Shown: positions 61,889-64,000 of the stretch, piece after piece
Numbering within the stretch: position 1 is the first letter of the stretch
Layout: each line of letters opens with the position of its first letter
Assembly: GCF_016899955.1 (NCBI RefSeq)
Contig: NZ_JACJJL010000004.1
Location: 1-64,000, forward strand
Direction of reading: 5' to 3'
Length of the DNA: 64,000 nt
From: Marseilla massiliensis
Lineage (GTDB): Bacteria > Bacteroidota > Bacteroidia > Bacteroidales > Bacteroidaceae
Translations under genes and position numbers: made by a program
The notes under the pieces: generated by a model
The model's input: the letters and a program-made list of their open reading frames with translations, nothing else
Told to the model about the DNA's origin: nothing
The model's database searches: none

Positions 61889-61976
61889 GCCAAACGGCCC
61901 ATACGGGGTGGCGAAACGGGCCATACGGGCCGGTCGAACGGGCCGTTTGGCAACCCCGTACGGTCTTTGTTGCAAC
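61889..61976. repeat. 22-bp-period palindromic array (locus 10)
   Basis: Four units start at 61889, 61911, 61933 and 61955 (GCCAAACGGCCCATACGG, GCGAAACGGGCCATACGG, GTCGAACGGGCCGTTTGG, CCCGTACGGTC). It lies in the divergent dedA-methyltransferase interval, where I see no gene. Confidence 0.85.
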
Positions 61977-62122
61977 CCGCTGCAGGCCAGGCAGTTGGGC
62001 GGGAGCGCACGCATCATGGCAATATTTTACAAAATTGCCACACCGGCGGCTGCGCCCACACCGGCCGCCCTGTCGCCGGCAACAGTGCCTGCGGCCCCAC
62101 AGCCATGTTTTGCACGATAAGC

Positions 62123-62153
62123 TTTGCCATGCCGGCCCATTTTTGTAAATTTG
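62123..62153 (+). promoter_or_regulatory. Promoter of the SpoU-type methyltransferase gene
   Basis: TTTG (62123-62126) and TAAATTTG (62146-62153), 19 bp apart, 28 bp before the ATG at 62181. Confidence 0.75.
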
Positions 62154-62180
62154 CAGCCAGACAAGAAATTAGACACACAC

Positions 62181-62981
62181 ATGCCTGTAATAAACATTGA
62201 TTCGCTGGCGCATCCCGGGGTGGACGTGTTCAGCACGCTCACCGAGGCACAGCTGCGCAACCGCAAGGACGAGGCCGCCGGAGTGTTCATTGCCGAGAGC
62301 CCAAAGGTGATACGCGTGGCCATCGGCGCCGGCTACGAGCCGCTGGCACTGCTGTGCGAGCGCAAGCACATCGGGGGCGACGCCAAAGACATCATCGCCG
62401 CGTGGCCCGGCATACCCGTATACACCGGCGACCGCGACCTGCTGGCGCGGCTGACGGGCTACGTGCTGACGCGGGGCGTGCTCTGCGCCATGCGCCGCCC
62501 GGCCATGAAAACCGTGGCCGAGGTGTGCCGCGGGGCGCGGCGCGTGGTGGTAATCGACGGCGTTGTCGACACGACAAACATCGGGGCCATATTCCGCTCG
62601 GCCGCCGCCCTGGGCATAGACGCCGTGCTGCTGACACGCAACTCGTGCGACCCGCTCAACCGCAGGGCCGTGCGCGTGTCGATGGGCAGCGTCTTCCTCG
62701 TGCCGTGGACGTGGCTCGACGAACCCGCGGGCTCGCTGCGCGCCCACGGTTTCCGCACCGTGGCCATGGCACTGACGACCCACTCGGTGGCCATCGACGA
62801 CCCGGCGCTCGCCAGTGAGCCGCGCCTGGCCATAGTGATGGGCACCGAGGGCGACGGCCTGCCGCACGAGACTATTGCCGACGCCGACTATGTTGCCCGC
62901 ATACCCATGGCCCACGGAGTGGACTCGCTTAACGTCGCGGCGGCCGCCGCCGTGGCTTTCTGGCAACTGAGGGCACGCTGA
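62181..62981 (+). CDS. SpoU (TrmH) family RNA 2'-O-methyltransferase
   Basis: 266 residues from MPVINIDSLAHPGVD. The earlier ATG at 62124 falls at the upstream edge of the promoter. An N-terminal RNA-binding domain (about 5-95) precedes the trefoil-knot SPOUT domain. Motif 1 is DTTNIGAIFRSAAALGID (catalytic Arg region), motif 2 is IVMGTEGDGLP and motif 3 is IPMAHGVDSLNVAAAAAVAFW. It binds S-adenosylmethionine and methylates a ribose of 23S rRNA or a tRNA; which one cannot be told from the sequence. It is monocistronic with its own promoter. Confidence 0.9.
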   Translation: MPVINIDSLAHPGVDVFSTLTEAQLRNRKDEAAGVFIAESPKVIRVAIGAGYEPLALLCERKHIGGDAKDIIAAWPGIPVYTGDRDLLARLTGYVLTRGVLCAMRRPAMKTVAEVCRGARRVVVIDGVVDTTNIGAIFRSAAALGIDAVLLTRNSCDPLNRRAVRVSMGSVFLVPWTWLDEPAGSLRAHGFRTVAMALTTHSVAIDDPALASEPRLAIVMGTEGDGLPHETIADADYVARIPMAHGVDSLNVAAAAAVAFWQLRAR

Positions 62982-63037
62982 CGCCCACTGGCGGCGCAGG
63001 GCCTGCTGCGGCGGCGGGCCCGCATAGACAAAGTGAA

Positions 63038-63064
63038 ATGTATACATCAATACGTAATCCGTAT
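63038..63064. promoter_or_regulatory. Palindromes upstream of the RibD-like gene
   Basis: ATGTATACAT (63038-63047) is a perfect 10-bp palindrome. It is followed by ATACG-TAATC-CGTAT (63050-63064). Both lie just upstream of the TAACTTTG box at 63089-63096 and could be operators. Confidence 0.35.
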
Positions 63065-63088
63065 GCCATGGTTTTGCGCCACAAGCCG

Positions 63089-63096
63089 TAACTTTG
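63089..63096 (+). promoter_or_regulatory. -7 box of the RibD-like gene
   Basis: TAACTTTG, about 90 bp upstream of the likely start. The nearest TTTG (63073-63076) is only 12 bp away. Confidence 0.5.
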
Positions 63097-63185
63097 CACC
63101 CGGCAGGCCGCATTGGCCCGCCAACGGCCGCACGCGCCGACTGAATGCGCCGGGCGGCGGCATGAAACAGCAAAACGACAACAAC

Positions 63186-63881
63186 ATGACAAGTAGCACT
63201 ATGAGACCTTACATCATCTGCCACATGATGGCATCAATAGACGGGCGCATCGACTGCTCTATGGTAGACAAGATCAGCGGCGACGAGTATTACACGGCAT
63301 TGGGCGAGCTGGACTGCCCTTCGACGCTCGAAGGGAGGGTGACAATGGAGCACTACAGTGCACTGGAAGGGCATTACGCAGCAAAAGACCCGGCCCCGGT
63401 GGGCAGGCCTTCGTTCTACATGGCGCAACAGGCAAAGGGATATGCCATTGCCGCAGACACCACGGGGAGGCTGCAGTGGCCGTCGAACGAGATAGACGGG
63501 GTGCCGCTGCTTTGCATCACGAGCGAACGGGCACCGCTTGAATACCTCAACATGCTGCGCAGCGAGGGCATATCCTACATAGCCGTGGGCAACCCGGCCA
63601 TCGACCTGGCAGGGGCCATGAAGACGCTGCGCGGCGAGTTTGGCGTGGAAAGGCTGGCCCTGCTGGGCGGCGGAAACATCAACGGCGGGTTCCTTGCCGC
63701 TGGGCTCATCGACGAGGTAAGCCTCATGATTGGCCAGGGAATAGACGGAAGGAAGGGGCAGACGGCTGTGTTTGACGGCATTGCCGACGAGGGGTGGATG
63801 CCCGCCAAGATGGCGCTCGCCGACGTGAAGCGCCTCGATTGCGGCACGGTGTGGCTCAGATACAGGGCCGAACGCCCCTGA
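63186..63881 (+). CDS. RibD C-terminal/dihydrofolate reductase-like protein
   Basis: 231 residues from MTSSTMRPYIICHMMASIDGRIDCSM (start at 63186, or at 63201 five codons later). The N-terminal strand and SIDGRID match the reductase half of RibD, which reduces a pyrimidinone ribosyl intermediate of riboflavin synthesis with NADPH. GVERLALLGGGNINGGFLAAGLIDEVSLMIGQGIDG is the conserved end of the domain. The deaminase half is missing, so this is a stand-alone member; such proteins are often of unknown substrate. Sequence upstream to 63033 is not credible coding because the promoter lies within it. Confidence 0.85.
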   Translation: MTSSTMRPYIICHMMASIDGRIDCSMVDKISGDEYYTALGELDCPSTLEGRVTMEHYSALEGHYAAKDPAPVGRPSFYMAQQAKGYAIAADTTGRLQWPSNEIDGVPLLCITSERAPLEYLNMLRSEGISYIAVGNPAIDLAGAMKTLRGEFGVERLALLGGGNINGGFLAAGLIDEVSLMIGQGIDGRKGQTAVFDGIADEGWMPAKMALADVKRLDCGTVWLRYRAERP

Positions 63882-63976
63882 CCGGCAACAGCGCCGAGAC
63901 CGCCCTGACAGCGGCAACACGCACCGCCGGGGGGAAAAACTGGCCGCGCCGGGCTGCATTTACCAAACTTTTTACT

Positions 63977-63984
63977 TACCTTTG
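63977..63984 (+). promoter_or_regulatory. -7 box for a gene beyond the right edge
   Basis: TACCTTTG 16 bp before the end of the window, pointing right. No start codon is reached. Confidence 0.55.
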
Positions 63985-64000
63985 CCCCGCGGGTGGCAAG

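Noticed and set aside
1..64000. tRNA genes
   Set aside because: I looked for TTCRA-type T-loops with matching acceptor stems and found none convincing; a covariance search would be needed to exclude them.

Overview
The window comes from a Bacteroidales bacterium, most likely a Prevotella-like member of the gut or oral flora. Three things point there: nearly every gene or operon is preceded by the Bacteroidetes -7 box TAnnTTTG, the PorU/PorV pair of the type IX secretion system (T9SS) is present, and there is a hybrid two-component regulator next to pectin-degrading enzymes. Coding DNA is GC-rich. As a result there are many long antisense shadow reading frames, which I have left out.

Layout. 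1-1.2 kb: a leftward promoter leaving the window, then repeats. 1.2-4.7 kb: a secreted endonuclease I and an unknown secreted protein. 5.1-7.4 kb, minus strand: a TonB-receptor remnant, an OmpA-type lipoprotein and a 95-residue unknown. 8-10.1 kb: two overlapping glycosyltransferases. 10.2-17 kb: an alpha/beta hydrolase, a PAP2 phosphatase, a large MalQ, a lipoprotein and an SprT-like protein. 17.3-33.5 kb: a pectin (rhamnogalacturonan-I and arabinan) locus with PL11 lyase, GH2, a carbohydrate-binding-like protein, a hybrid two-component regulator, a small secreted protein and two GH43 enzymes, but no SusC/SusD pair. 33.9-40.6 kb: two half-size chromate transporters, PurL and, divergently, a guanine deaminase. 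40.9-41.2 kb: a short terminated transcript unit with no assigned function. 41.3-47.3 kb, minus strand: FAH-family protein, PorU, PorV and IspF. 48-51.2 kb, minus strand: L13, S9, S2 and EF-Ts. 51.8-54.4 kb: RNase H and ArgS. 55-58.4 kb: a second pectin cluster of GH28 plus a frameshifted GH2. 58.6-61.5 kb, minus strand: DedA, GH30 and a hexapeptide acyltransferase. 62.2-63.9 kb: an SpoU-type RNA methyltransferase and a RibD/DHFR-like reductase.

How the genes fit together. PL11, GH2, GH43, GH28 and possibly GH30 would cut the backbone and side chains of pectin, with the hybrid regulator as the probable sensor. Five secreted proteins end in a similar short C-terminal tail of the kind that T9SS recognises, and the sortase and its outer-membrane partner are encoded in the same window.

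The most unusual content is intergenic. (1) A 66-bp module starts exactly at the -7 box of three promoters (sprT-like, purL, guanine deaminase) and is tandemly duplicated, so the -7 box recurs every 66 bp. (2) At least ten intergenic arrays have a strict 22-bp period and a palindromic core near AAACGGSCCGTTT. (3) A MITE-like element of 111-200 bp is present three times and carries an inner hairpin whose two arms change together. (4) A roughly 284-nt unit has its own promoter, an operator-like palindrome and a strong terminator. I could not run alignments or searches; all family calls come from reading motifs.
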